The notes below the pieces were generated by a model. That model was given only the letters and a program-made list of their open reading frames with translations, did no database searches and was not told the origin of the DNA. 13,734 bases of DNA. Source: an uncultured Selenomonas sp. (lineage in GTDB: Bacteria > Bacillota > Negativicutes > Selenomonadales > Selenomonadaceae). Positions 1 to 5,796 of this stretch are shown one piece after another. Positions within the stretch are counted from its first letter, which is position 1; each line of letters opens with the position of its first letter. Made by a program: the position numbers and the translations under genes. The DNA lies in assembly GCA_937915915.1 (NCBI GenBank), contig CALGGN010000034.1, positions 1-13,734 of the forward strand. Direction: 5' to 3'.

Positions 1-772
1 TCTTCTTCACCCGGTCATATACCTCGTTGCAGAGGAGGGCAAGGGCATGGTCGGAGTCCGCGTCCCGGTTCATGTTTCTCAGGAGGTAGCGGGCGGCCAG
101 CCGGGCCGCCTCGGTGTCGTAGGCGTCGAAATCCCCCTTGAGGTGCATGAAGTCCGTGGGGGTGAGGCCCGCGCGGATCACCACGCCCTCCGCCTCCAGG
201 CGTTCCATCAGCCGGGCAATCGCCCGGGATCTGTGGGACACGCGGTTCTTCGCCTCCGGATCGGCCTCAGCAAAGGTCATCTGAAGATCGGTGGAATAGA
301 AGAGCGGATCGTACCCAAATCCCCCTTCTCCCTGCCGCGCGCGCAGGATCTCTCCCTCGCAGGATCCGTAGGTGACCACGTCCTCCCGTCCCGGCCTGGC
401 CAGCACGATCGCGCAGCCGTAGCGCGCGGTGCGGGGCTCGGATACGTCCTGAAGCTCTTTCAGAAGCAGATCGTTGTTCGCCTCGTCATCGCCGTGCACC
501 CCGGCGTAGCGCGCGGAATGCACGCCCGGCGCCCCGCTCAGCGCGGCAACTTCCAGCCCCGAGTCATCCGCGATACAGGCGCAGCCGGTCTGTTCCATGA
601 AGAATCTTGCCTTGATGCGCGCATTTTCCAGAAAGGTATCCGCATCTTCCACCGCGTCCGGCAGAGCGCCGAAATCCGCCAGAGACACGATCTCCACAGG
701 CAGATGCCCCAAAGCCTGCTTCATTTCCCGAAGCTTGCCCTCGTTCTTGGTCGCTATGACAACTTTCTTCAT
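1..772 (-). CDS. rdgB: XTP/dITP diphosphatase (RdgB/HAM1), running without a stop into a foreign-looking C-terminus; partial at window edge
   Basis: This enzyme hydrolyses non-canonical purine triphosphates (XTP, dITP) to monophosphates plus pyrophosphate, keeping them out of DNA. The ATG at 772 overlaps the rph stop as ATGA, so the two are translationally coupled. Family motifs run in order: a TKNEGK nucleotide-binding loop at residues 8-13, DDSGLEV at 69-75 with the metal-binding Asp pair, GFGYDP at 151-156, and an NRVSHR segment at 176-181. The family normally ends about 15 residues after SHR, near residue 196. Here the frame stays open for at least 61 more residues to the window edge. Those residues look like another protein family and are listed separately. 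Residues 1 to about 190 are confidently RdgB. The extended tail is probably a join and not part of a normal RdgB. Confidence 0.9.
   Translation of the reverse strand, partial: MKKVVIATKNEGKLREMKQALGHLPVEIVSLADFGALPDAVEDADTFLENARIKARFFMEQTGCACIADDSGLEVAALSGAPGVHSARYAGVHGDDEANNDLLLKELQDVSEPRTARYGCAIVLARPGREDVVTYGSCEGEILRARQGEGGFGYDPLFYSTDLQMTFAEADPEAKNRVSHRSRAIARLMERLEAEGVVIRAGLTPTDFMHLKGDFDAYDTEAARLAARYLLRNMNRDADSDHALALLCNEVYDRVKK
2..190 (-). other. Fragment resembling the C-terminal part of a hydantoinase/oxoprolinase (HyuA-type), fused in frame to rdgB
   Basis: Residues of the rdgB reading frame from about 197 onward contain a GLTPTDFMH stretch (202-210), then LKGDF (211-215), EAARLAARY (221-229) and a VYDRVKK ending (251-257). 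I recall this order (LTPTD-x-[ML]H, a short acidic loop, D-x-EAARLGA, then a VYDxVK helix) from the C-terminal region of HyuA/hydantoinase-oxoprolinase proteins, ATP-dependent ring-opening enzymes with an actin-like fold. It is not part of any RdgB I know. No stop or start codon separates the two parts. The assignment rests on motif memory only. The alternative is a lineage-specific RdgB extension. The join lies roughly between 180 and 235. Confidence 0.55.
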
Positions 773-1515
773 CCGACACGCCCTACTTTCCACACGAGCT
801 GCCCGCCCAGCACATCCTTCTGATAGGAGATCAGCTCATCAATCCCCTGCTCCGCAAGCTCCAGCAAGGCATCCAGCTCTTTCCTCGAAAAGGGGCGCCC
901 TTCCCCGGTTCCCTGCAGTTCCACGAACTGCCCCTCGCCTGTCATCACCGCATTCATATCCACGATGGCCTGCGAATCCTCATCATAGCAAAGATCCAAA
1001 ACAGGCTCCCCTTCCTGCGAGATGCCCACGGAAACGGCTGCCAAAAAATCCTTGACGGGAAAGACACCGCCCGGCTCATAAAAGCTCGCACACGCTTCCA
1101 CCAAAGCGATAAAAGCTCCCGTAATCGAAGCGGTTCTCGTGCCTCCGTCCGCCTGGATCACATCGCAGTCCAACGTGATCGTGCGTTCCCCTAAAGCCTT
1201 GAGATCCACTACAGAGCGCAGCGACCTTCCGATGAGCCGCTGGATTTCCTGCGTACGCCCGCTGATCTTCCCTCTGGCCGAATCCCTCTGCGTACGGACC
1301 GATGTAGCGCTGGGCAGCAGCGAATACTCCGCCGTCACCCAGCCCTCGCCCGTACCCTTGCAAAAAAACGGCACGCGATCCTCCACGGATGCCGCGCAAA
1401 TCACTTTGGTATTTCCCATTTCGATCAGAACAGAGCCTGCAGGATATCGCTGGAACTTTCTCCGCATCTTCACCGGTCTCATCTGATCGGCCAATCTCCG
1501 GTCCGGTCTTGCCAT
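769..1515 (-). CDS. rph: Ribonuclease PH (tRNA 3'-end trimming exoribonuclease)
   Basis: This phosphorolytic 3'-5' exoribonuclease trims tRNA precursors down to the CCA end. The protein is 248 residues, the usual family length. It starts MARPDRRLADQMRPV, a hallmark N-terminus. Conserved blocks are GTGEGW at 54-59, the basic RTQRDSARGKISGRTQEIQR region at 74-93 used in RNA and phosphate binding and hexamer contacts, ADGGTRTAS at 122-130, and the metal-binding Asp region around 180-190 with DMNAV. The frame is open further upstream to 1635, but the ATG at 1515 is chosen because homologues begin there and an AGGGGG-like ribosome site precedes it. The gene lies 77 bp after the CofE-like gene and overlaps rdgB by 4 bp. 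rph-rdgB adjacency is common in Firmicutes. Confidence 0.96.
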   Translation of the reverse strand: MARPDRRLADQMRPVKMRRKFQRYPAGSVLIEMGNTKVICAASVEDRVPFFCKGTGEGWVTAEYSLLPSATSVRTQRDSARGKISGRTQEIQRLIGRSLRSVVDLKALGERTITLDCDVIQADGGTRTASITGAFIALVEACASFYEPGGVFPVKDFLAAVSVGISQEGEPVLDLCYDEDSQAIVDMNAVMTGEGQFVELQGTGEGRPFSRKELDALLELAEQGIDELISYQKDVLGGQLVWKVGRVG

Positions 1516-1592
1516 CCTGCCGCCCCCTGCTTCATATATATGCAAAAGAAAGCCCTCTCTGGTTTGGGAAGGCTCCTGCTGCAACTTGCCAA

Positions 1593-2249
1593 TCAATGCT
1601 GCTCCTGATACTGCCTGAAATTCTTCAGAATACAAATCGGCGTTTTCTGGGAGGCATTGCCGAACGGATTGTCGATCAGAAGATTCGCCGCCAACTGCCC
1701 ATTCATGCCATCCGTTACGCCTACAATGCGCGAACGCTTCAGATCATTGACATCCGCAATGATTGCCCCAAAGCAGCCCAGACGCTCCTTCAGCCGCTTC
1801 ACGACGTTCTGCGGATCCTTCGGGCCGTAGACAATGCTCTTGTCATAAGGCGGCATCGTGCCCGTCACATCATCAATGAGCGCCGTCTGCTCGCCGCCCC
1901 ACTTGTAAAAGAGTCCTCCCTGTCCGATGAGCTTTCCGAAAAAACCTGCCAGAAGAGCGAACGCCACGCGCCAGGTTCCCTCCACATCCATCAGGGACTG
2001 CATCCCGTGCGGACTGGCAAGGCTGCCGTAGTCTGGTATGAACCTGCAGCAAAGCTGCGCAACGGGGCTGATGGTCAAATCCTCCGGACGCACAACACGC
2101 CCCTGCGTGATCGCCACAACGCTCTCCGCCACGGAAATCACATCGTTTTCCCCGATCTTATCCCTCGTATATTTCTCCACCTGGTCGATGATATCATCCT
2201 TCTCGGTCAGGATGCGTGTCGGCACAGGAATGATCTCTACATCTGCCAT
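1593..2249 (-). CDS. CofE-like protein (coenzyme F420-0:L-glutamate ligase domain), function uncertain
   Basis: This 218-residue protein has the F420-ligase (CofE, PF01996-type) fold signature. It contains an N-terminal IPVPTRIL strand, GENDVISVAESVVAITQGR (about 33-51) matching the family's substrate-binding strand-helix, a GGEQTALIDDVTG segment, a DVND segment near 166-169, and a C-terminal DNPFGNASQKTP block resembling the family's D-TFG region. Real CofE adds glutamates to coenzyme F420. Firmicutes of this kind are not known to make F420, so homologues here probably ligate an amino acid to something else. I would not transfer the enzyme name. ATG 2249 is preferred over the adjacent TTG 2252 because AGGAGG sits 7 nt upstream of it. 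The gene lies 12 bp after the unknown membrane-protein gene, in the same operon. Confidence 0.8.
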   Translation of the reverse strand: MADVEIIPVPTRILTEKDDIIDQVEKYTRDKIGENDVISVAESVVAITQGRVVRPEDLTISPVAQLCCRFIPDYGSLASPHGMQSLMDVEGTWRVAFALLAGFFGKLIGQGGLFYKWGGEQTALIDDVTGTMPPYDKSIVYGPKDPQNVVKRLKERLGCFGAIIADVNDLKRSRIVGVTDGMNGQLAANLLIDNPFGNASQKTPICILKNFRQYQEQH

Positions 2250-2261
2250 CAAGCTTCCTCC

Positions 2262-2801
2262 TCAGTCCTCCGCCAGATCCACGCCCGCGAGACGCGCGAT
2301 CTCATCCGCAGTCAACAAGAACCTCACCTTTTCATAACGCCACGGCTTGCGGTCGACCGTCATATAGATGAGTTCCACCGGAAGATCCACCATATGGGAA
2401 AGAGCCTCCCTCAGGTTCATGCCCTTGCGCGCAGTGAGCGTCACCTTTGCATGAATGAAGATGCTCTCGCGCTTTTGGATCAAAACCGCCTCGAAGTAAT
2501 CATCCTCACGGGGCGCACCCTCCCTCTCGGCCTTGCCGCGCGCCTCGATGCCATCATACTGCTCATAGGGAAGCTGCGGGCGGACCATCGCATCCATGAT
2601 CGTCGCACACTGCTTCCCGACATTCGCGAACTCCAGTTTTGTCGAAAGTACCACACTGGTATCCGTCTGCTGTTCCACGATCCAAGGCGTACGATTCTCC
2701 GTCCGGACCTCAACCTTTGCATTCCCCTCAATCGAAAGAAAAATATTCACGATAACGATCAGGGCAAGCACAATGCCCAGAATCACGTAAAATGCTGTCA
2801 C
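2262..2801 (-). CDS. Conserved-looking single-pass membrane protein of unknown function
   Basis: I do not recognise a named family. The predicted product is 179 residues. A hydrophobic N-terminal segment (about residues 3-22, VILGIVLALIVIVNIFL) should act as an uncleaved signal anchor. A soluble domain rich in beta-prone stretches follows (KVEVRTENRTPWIVEQ, VVLSTKLEFANVGKQCATI, IFIHAKVTLTARKG) and would face the outside of the membrane. The GTG start at 2801 is chosen because GAGGAGG lies 8 nt upstream and the hydrophobic segment starts right after it. The frame upstream to 2927 is arginine-rich antisense of the thioesterase gene. The gene begins 13 bp after the thioesterase stop and ends 12 bp before the CofE-like gene, so it is co-transcribed with them. 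There are two cysteines and no obvious catalytic motif. Confidence 0.8.
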   Translation of the reverse strand: MTAFYVILGIVLALIVIVNIFLSIEGNAKVEVRTENRTPWIVEQQTDTSVVLSTKLEFANVGKQCATIMDAMVRPQLPYEQYDGIEARGKAEREGAPREDDYFEAVLIQKRESIFIHAKVTLTARKGMNLREALSHMVDLPVELIYMTVDRKPWRYEKVRFLLTADEIARLAGVDLAED

Positions 2802-2814
2802 GCAGCACGCCTCC

Positions 2815-3252
2815 TCATTGCTCCTGCTTCTTTTCGGCCCGCTCCTGCTCCATGGCCGCCTGCAGCCGCTCATGATATTTCGCGGGCAAGCGGACGATCT
2901 GCCCGCTCTCCCGGCTGGTAAACACATTCTGTGTATGGCCTGTCACAAGGGTCGTGCCATCCGACTTGCGATAGACGCGATAGTCGAACGCCATCTTCAC
3001 CTTCGTGAGCGCCGTCGCCCGCGTCTCAATGCAAAGCACATCGTCGAAATATCCCGGCGAGACGTATTTCGCCTTGACCTCCGTAATGGGGAACACAAAG
3101 CCGTCCGCCATCATGTCATCCAGCGTAATCCCCAAGTTCCTCAGGTATTCCACGCGTCCGATCTCGAACCATCGGATATAGTTCGCATGATGCACCACTT
3201 TCATCGCATCCGTATCAAAAAAGTTCACACGATACTCTGCAACAATCGACAA
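2815..3252 (-). CDS. Acyl-CoA thioester hydrolase, YbgC/FadM-type hotdog (4HBT) family
   Basis: This is a small hotdog-fold thioesterase that hydrolyses acyl-CoA to free acid and CoA. The signature FFDTDAMKVVHHANYIRWFE (residues 11-30) carries the catalytic Asp (D15, by analogy with 4-hydroxybenzoyl-CoA thioesterase) and the HHANY motif. It is followed by the usual RVEYLRNLG helix and the FPITEVKAKYVSPGYFDD strand that lines the acyl pocket. A TTG start at 3252 gives 145 residues, close to family length, and has GGGAGG 8 nt upstream. An upstream ATG at 3309 would add 19 residues with no ribosome site, so I reject it. The C-terminus is charged (QERAEKKQEQ). A possible promoter lies in the 114-bp gap after murI. 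Substrate cannot be predicted. Confidence 0.9.
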   Translation of the reverse strand: MSIVAEYRVNFFDTDAMKVVHHANYIRWFEIGRVEYLRNLGITLDDMMADGFVFPITEVKAKYVSPGYFDDVLCIETRATALTKVKMAFDYRVYRKSDGTTLVTGHTQNVFTSRESGQIVRLPAKYHERLQAAMEQERAEKKQEQ

Positions 3253-3314
3253 AACAACGCCCTCCCTGCACAATAGCGATATGGCATAGAATCCATACGC
3301 AAAACACATTGTAT

Positions 3315-3343
3315 AGCCTAGAACAAATCGCTCGCAATGTCAA
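3315..3343 (-). promoter_or_regulatory. Possible internal promoter ahead of the thioesterase gene
   Basis: Reading the minus strand, a perfect TTGACA (3343-3338) is followed after 17 bp by TAGGCT (3320-3315), which keeps the key T, A and final T of a -10 element. It lies in the 114-bp gap between murI and the thioesterase, so the downstream five-gene run could be expressed separately from murI. The -35 match is strong and the -10 match is weak. Confidence 0.45.
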
Positions 3344-3366
3344 GGTTTTCTTGTTGCCGAGAGCAC

Positions 3367-4149
3367 CTATCCGATTGTATACATTTCTTCCAAGCGCCCC
3401 ATATACGCTTGGATGCGCGAAAGCTCCGCCGCATCCCGCACTTCTCTGCCGGAATAGAAACAGGTGACGGTCTGCGGCAGATGTTCCAGTGCGTCACGTT
3501 CCTTCAGTCTGCGGATCAATTCATGGACGGTGCCCGCATTCCCGTCCACGAAGCGCACATGCTCCGGCAAAAGCTCGCGCATGCTGTCCTTGAAGTAGTT
3601 GAAATGGGTGCAGCCCAGCACGACAGAGGAGAACTCCGAGAAATCGTAAACGGAAAACGCCTGCTCCAAATATGACATCACTTCAGGAGACCGAAATTCC
3701 TGATGCTCGGCAAAATCCACCAAACGCGGGAGCGGCAGCCGGTCAATGAGCCTTTCCCGGTTCAGCTGCTCCATCAGCATGCGCATCTTCTCGCCGCGCA
3801 GCGTGATCGGCGTCGCCGTGACCAGCACTCGCCGGTTCCCGTAAAGATCCATCGCCTGCTTCACCGCCGGCTCCATGCCGATGATCGGAACTTCATATTT
3901 CCTTCGCATCTCAGCAACCGCCACGCTGGTTGCCGTATTGCATGCCACAACGATTGCTTTCACGTCCTGCGTCATCAGAAACCGGAATGCCTCGTCCACA
4001 TATTGGAGCACCTGTTCCTTTTCCTTCACGCCGTAAGGGACGTGATCCTCATCCGCAAAGAAGACGAACTGCTCCTCCGGCAGTGCCTTCATCGCATGAT
4101 GAAGCACCGAGAGACCGCCGACACCCGAATCAAAAAAAGCAATCTTCAC
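3367..4149 (-). CDS. murI: Glutamate racemase
   Basis: Cofactor-independent conversion of L- to D-glutamate for peptidoglycan synthesis, in the cytoplasm. The 260-residue protein has the full family signature: FFDSGVGGLSV at 5-15 with the catalytic-region Asp7 and Ser8, the VPYG substrate loop at 37-40, VACNTAT with catalytic Cys70 at 68-74, and LGCTHF with the second catalytic Cys180 and His182 at 178-183. Length is normal. GTG 4149 is chosen because GGAGG lies 8 nt upstream and MKIAFFDSGVGG is the family N-terminus. The TTG at 4164 would put the ribosome site inside the gene. The gene is transcribed from its own promoter (4186-4214), divergently from the tRNA-Ser pair. Confidence 0.96.
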   Translation of the reverse strand: MKIAFFDSGVGGLSVLHHAMKALPEEQFVFFADEDHVPYGVKEKEQVLQYVDEAFRFLMTQDVKAIVVACNTATSVAVAEMRRKYEVPIIGMEPAVKQAMDLYGNRRVLVTATPITLRGEKMRMLMEQLNRERLIDRLPLPRLVDFAEHQEFRSPEVMSYLEQAFSVYDFSEFSSVVLGCTHFNYFKDSMRELLPEHVRFVDGNAGTVHELIRRLKERDALEHLPQTVTCFYSGREVRDAAELSRIQAYMGRLEEMYTIG

Positions 4150-4185
4150 AGCCGCATCCTCCAAAATTACTTTCTACAATATTAC

Positions 4186-4214
4186 ATTATACTAGCTTCA
4201 GAAAAAAGAAGCAA
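4186..4214 (-). promoter_or_regulatory. murI promoter
   Basis: On the minus strand, TTGCTT (4214-4209) and a perfect TATAAT (4191-4186) are separated by 17 bp. The -10 lies about 37 bp before the murI start. Its -35 box is only 6 bp away from the -35 of the divergent tRNA promoter, so polymerase binding at the two may compete. Confidence 0.75.
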
Positions 4215-4220
4215 TCAAAT

Positions 4221-4250
4221 TTGACAAGCAACCTGCCGACCTGCTATAAT
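4221..4250 (+). promoter_or_regulatory. tRNA-Ser operon promoter
   Basis: Perfect TTGACA at 4221-4226 and perfect TATAAT at 4245-4250 with an 18-bp spacer. The -10 ends 10 bp before the first tRNA base, so the leader is very short, as expected for a strong stable-RNA promoter. Confidence 0.85.
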
Positions 4251-4260
4251 ATTGTCCCAT

Positions 4261-4349
<89 letters not shown>

Positions 4350-4350
4350 C

Positions 4351-4439
4351 GGAGTGGTACTCAAGAGGCTGAAGAGGACGGTTTGCTAAATCGTTAGAGT
4401 CGCAAGGCTGCGGAGGTTCGAATCCTCTCCACTCCGCCA
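4351..4439 (+). tRNA. tRNA-Ser(GCU)
   Basis: An 89-nt class II tRNA only one base after the previous one. Acceptor GGAGTGG pairs with CCACTCC, followed by G4436 and an encoded CCA at 4437-4439. The anticodon stem ACGGT/ATCGT (one G-U pair) holds the loop TTGCTAA, anticodon GCT at 4385-4387. There is a long variable arm and a GTTCGAATC T loop. It shares the upstream promoter and the downstream terminator with tRNA-Ser(UGA). Confidence 0.97.
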
Positions 4440-4452
4440 TTTGACAAGGGTC

Positions 4453-4491
4453 CCGGGCATCGGAGAAATCTGGTGTCCGGTTATTTTTTTT
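4453..4491 (+). terminator. Rho-independent terminator of the tRNA-Ser pair
   Basis: An 11-bp hairpin (4453-4463 with 4470-4480, several G-U pairs, 6-nt loop AGAAAT) is followed directly by TTATTTTTTTT. This is a classical intrinsic terminator closing the tRNA transcription unit. The stretch from here to 4731 is non-coding apart from the fba promoter and leader. A 43-codon open frame at 4496-4627 lacks a ribosome site and is not called. Confidence 0.88.
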
Positions 4492-4655
4492 GCAAATGGG
4501 ACAGCAACGCGTTGCGAACCGTGTCAAAGTTGTATTTGATGAGTTTGGCCTGCGACACGCACTGCTATCGAAACCGCCATGGGACACGCAAAAGTTATTG
4601 GTGTATAAATTTTTGAAAAATTTTTGATATCCCTCTACTTTTCTTCTGATATTTA

Positions 4656-4664
4656 TGATATAAT
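4656..4664 (+). promoter_or_regulatory. fba promoter (extended -10)
   Basis: TGA followed by a perfect TATAAT (4659-4664) forms an extended -10 element. No good -35 is seen at 17 bp, and the upstream DNA is A/T-tract rich (AAATTTTTGAAAAATTTTTGATAT). Transcription would begin near 4671, giving a leader of about 60 nt with an AGGGGGT ribosome site before the ATG at 4732. Confidence 0.65.
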
Positions 4665-4731
4665 AGACGCAGTTCATGTATGGGATTAATTCCTTAATTC
4701 CATCGATTTCAAAACTAGGGGGTAATGAAAC

Positions 4732-5724
4732 ATGCCATTAGTCGGAACCAAAGAAATGTTCAAGAAGGCGTACGAAGGCGGTTATGCAATCGGTGCTTTC
4801 AACGTCAACAACATGGAAATCGTGCAGGGAATCACGGGCGCAGCCGCTGAGCTCAATTCCCCGATCATCCTGCAGTGCTCCGCGGGTGCAAGAAAATATG
4901 CAAACTCGCATTATCTGGTACACCTCGTAAAGGCTGCTCTGGAAATCAACGATATTCCCATCGCTCTCCACCTCGACCACGGCGCGGATTTCGACATCTG
5001 CAAATCCTGCATCGATGACGGCTTCACCTCTGTCATGATCGACGGCTCCCATTACGACTTCAAAGAGAACATCGAGCTCACCAAAAAGGTCGTCGAGTAT
5101 GCCCATGCACATGGCGTAGTTGTCGAGGCCGAGCTTGGAAAGCTCGCAGGCATCGAGGATGACGTAAAGGTTGCGGCTCATGAAGCGGCCTACACCCAGC
5201 CGGATGAAGTTCAGGAATTCGTAGAAAAGACGGGCGTTGACTCCTTGGCGATTGCCATCGGCACCAGCCACGGCGCATTCAAGTTCAAGCCGGAACAGTG
5301 CACCCGCAATGCAGACGGCGTTCTCGTACCGCCTGAGCTCCGTTTCGACATTCTCGCTGAGATCGAGAAGCGCATCCCCGAGTTCCCCATCGTGCTCCAC
5401 GGCGCTTCCTCTGTTATCCCGAAGTACGTGAAGATCATCAACGACAATGGCGGCAAGCTGGCTGCCGCTGTCGGCATCCCTGAGGATCAGCTCCGCAAGG
5501 CGGCGAAGTCCGCGGTCTGCAAGATCAACATCGACTCTGACCTGCGTCTCGCTATGACAGCCGGCATCCGTGAGCACTTCATGGCTCATCCGGAGCACTT
5601 CGATCCGCGCCAGTATGTCGCACCGGGCCGTGACTACATCAAGGAACTCGTCGAGCACAAGATCAAGGACGTCCTTGGCTCCGACGGCAAAGCTCCGGAG
5701 ATCATGGCGCTCATCAATAAGTAA
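4732..5724 (+). CDS. fba: Class II fructose-1,6-bisphosphate aldolase
   Basis: This glycolytic and gluconeogenic enzyme reversibly cleaves fructose-1,6-bisphosphate to dihydroxyacetone phosphate and glyceraldehyde-3-phosphate using Zn2+. At 330 residues it is the right length for the class IIB form. ALHLDHG (78-84) gives catalytic Asp82 and zinc ligand His83. VEAELGKLAG (131-140) carries the conserved Glu134. GTSHG (177-181) and VLHGAS (221-226) supply zinc ligands His180 and His223. KINIDSD (264-270) is the phosphate and substrate loop. The related tagatose-bisphosphate aldolases are similar, but the lone housekeeping context favours Fba. It is flanked by its own promoter and terminator, so probably monocistronic. 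Codon use looks optimised (strong C-ending bias), as expected for a highly expressed gene. Confidence 0.95.
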   Translation: MPLVGTKEMFKKAYEGGYAIGAFNVNNMEIVQGITGAAAELNSPIILQCSAGARKYANSHYLVHLVKAALEINDIPIALHLDHGADFDICKSCIDDGFTSVMIDGSHYDFKENIELTKKVVEYAHAHGVVVEAELGKLAGIEDDVKVAAHEAAYTQPDEVQEFVEKTGVDSLAIAIGTSHGAFKFKPEQCTRNADGVLVPPELRFDILAEIEKRIPEFPIVLHGASSVIPKYVKIINDNGGKLAAAVGIPEDQLRKAAKSAVCKINIDSDLRLAMTAGIREHFMAHPEHFDPRQYVAPGRDYIKELVEHKIKDVLGSDGKAPEIMALINK

Positions 5725-5753
5725 GAAATTTTTTCGTGAAGCGTTAATAGCAA

Positions 5754-5785
5754 GGGACTGTTGCAATGCGGCAGTCCCATTTTCT
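5754..5785 (+). terminator. Rho-independent terminator of fba
   Basis: GGGACTGTTGC (5754-5764) pairs with GCGGCAGTCCC (5768-5778) as an 11-bp stem with two G-U pairs and an AAT loop, followed by ATTTTCT. The G-U pairs become C-A mismatches on the opposite strand, which also lacks a T-tract, so it acts mainly for fba and not for comEC, which ends at 5797. Confidence 0.8.
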
Positions 5786-5796
5786 ATGTCCATGGT

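Noticed and set aside
212..227. Small perfect palindrome CCGGGC-AATC-GCCCGG near the rdgB join
   Set aside because: It lies within coding sequence for the RdgB C-terminal helix in a GC-rich stretch. Six-bp stems are expected by chance, and it is not followed by a T-tract.
1389..2921. 510-codon plus-strand frame
   Set aside because: Antisense of rph, the CofE-like gene and the unknown membrane-protein gene. Its composition is rich in His/Arg/Pro with no family resemblance, while the minus-strand frames carry clear motifs and ribosome sites.
4400..4445. tRNA-Ser 3' end as an integration (att) site
   Set aside because: tRNA ends are common targets, but there is no integrase, no second copy of the tRNA 3' end downstream and no foreign gene next to it.
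4496..4627. 43-codon plus-strand open frame (MGQQRVANRV...) between the tRNA terminator and fba
   Set aside because: No ribosome site (the upstream bases are the terminator T-tract), no recognisable homology, and it ends in the A/T-tract region ahead of the fba promoter.
4738..5793. 351-codon minus-strand frame across fba
   Set aside because: Antisense shadow caused by the strong codon bias of fba. No ribosome site or domain; the plus-strand gene is unambiguous.
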